Below are positions 5,254-5,254 of a stretch of DNA of 5,254 nucleotides, in pieces (the stretch's first letter is position 1; every line of letters starts with the position of its first letter). The position numbers and the translations under genes are program-made. The notes under the pieces were generated by a model. That model was not told the origin of the DNA. It saw only the letters and a list, made by a program, of their open reading frames with translations, and made no database searches. Source of the DNA: JAVBQJ01 sp045532655 (GTDB lineage: Bacteria > Verrucomicrobiota > Lentisphaeria > Victivallales > Victivallaceae); contig JAZSGI010000109.1 of the NCBI GenBank assembly GCA_045532655.1, positions 1 through 5,254 of the forward strand. Reading direction: 5' to 3'.

Positions 5254-5254
5254 A

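Noticed and set aside
1..5254. CRISPR array, tRNA, rRNA, insertion sequence or phage genes
   Set aside because: No regular repeat-spacer pattern, cloverleaf, rRNA-like stretch, terminal inverted repeats or transposase-like protein was found on either strand.

Overview
The window carries five complete protein genes, the last codons of a sixth, and well-formed transcription signals. The gene content suggests an anaerobic, Gram-negative-type bacterium. One protein has a lipoprotein signal peptide with Ser at +2, which suggests an outer membrane. The NifU-like scaffold plus GGGtGRT-protein pair is, to my knowledge, typical of strict anaerobes (Clostridia, Lentisphaerota, spirochaetes and similar groups). 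A Lentisphaerota/Victivallales-like source is my best guess. It is inferred from gene content only and no rRNA or marker gene here fixes it.

Left part (1-2549, + strand): the 3' end of an unidentified gene stops at 49. It is followed by two hairpins, the second a convincing intrinsic terminator. A GHL10 (DUF187/YngK/YddW-like) glycosidase lipoprotein starts at 187. Its reading frame is open back to 121, but that stretch lies in the terminator. Two bases after its stop comes recF (RecF recombination mediator ATPase), probably translationally coupled. recF is here separated from dnaA/dnaN and tied to a cell-wall-type lipoprotein gene.

Middle part (2539-3153, - strand): a small cytoplasmic SGNH/GDSL hydrolase converges on recF and overlaps its end by 11 bp. 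This is the most unusual gene of the window. All catalytic blocks are present, but in the order II-III-V-I instead of I-II-III-V. The GDSL block sits near the C-terminus, preceded by an internal Met that looks like the old start. Joining the present C-terminus to the present N-terminus recreates a normal SGNH N-terminal half. This looks like a natural circular permutation.

Right part (3154-5254): a 159-bp AT-rich divergent promoter region has two -35-like boxes that form a perfect 13-bp palindrome. It drives a two-gene operon of a NifU/IscU-type Fe-S scaffold-like protein with an extra N-terminal four-Cys motif, followed by a GGGtGRT-family protein of unknown function. The operon has strong ribosome binding sites, a codon choice that looks like high expression, and ends at a strong terminator (10-bp stem, UNCG-type loop, nine T). 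The last 170 bases are AT-rich intergenic sequence with an imperfect 21-bp tandem repeat and a possible promoter at the window edge.
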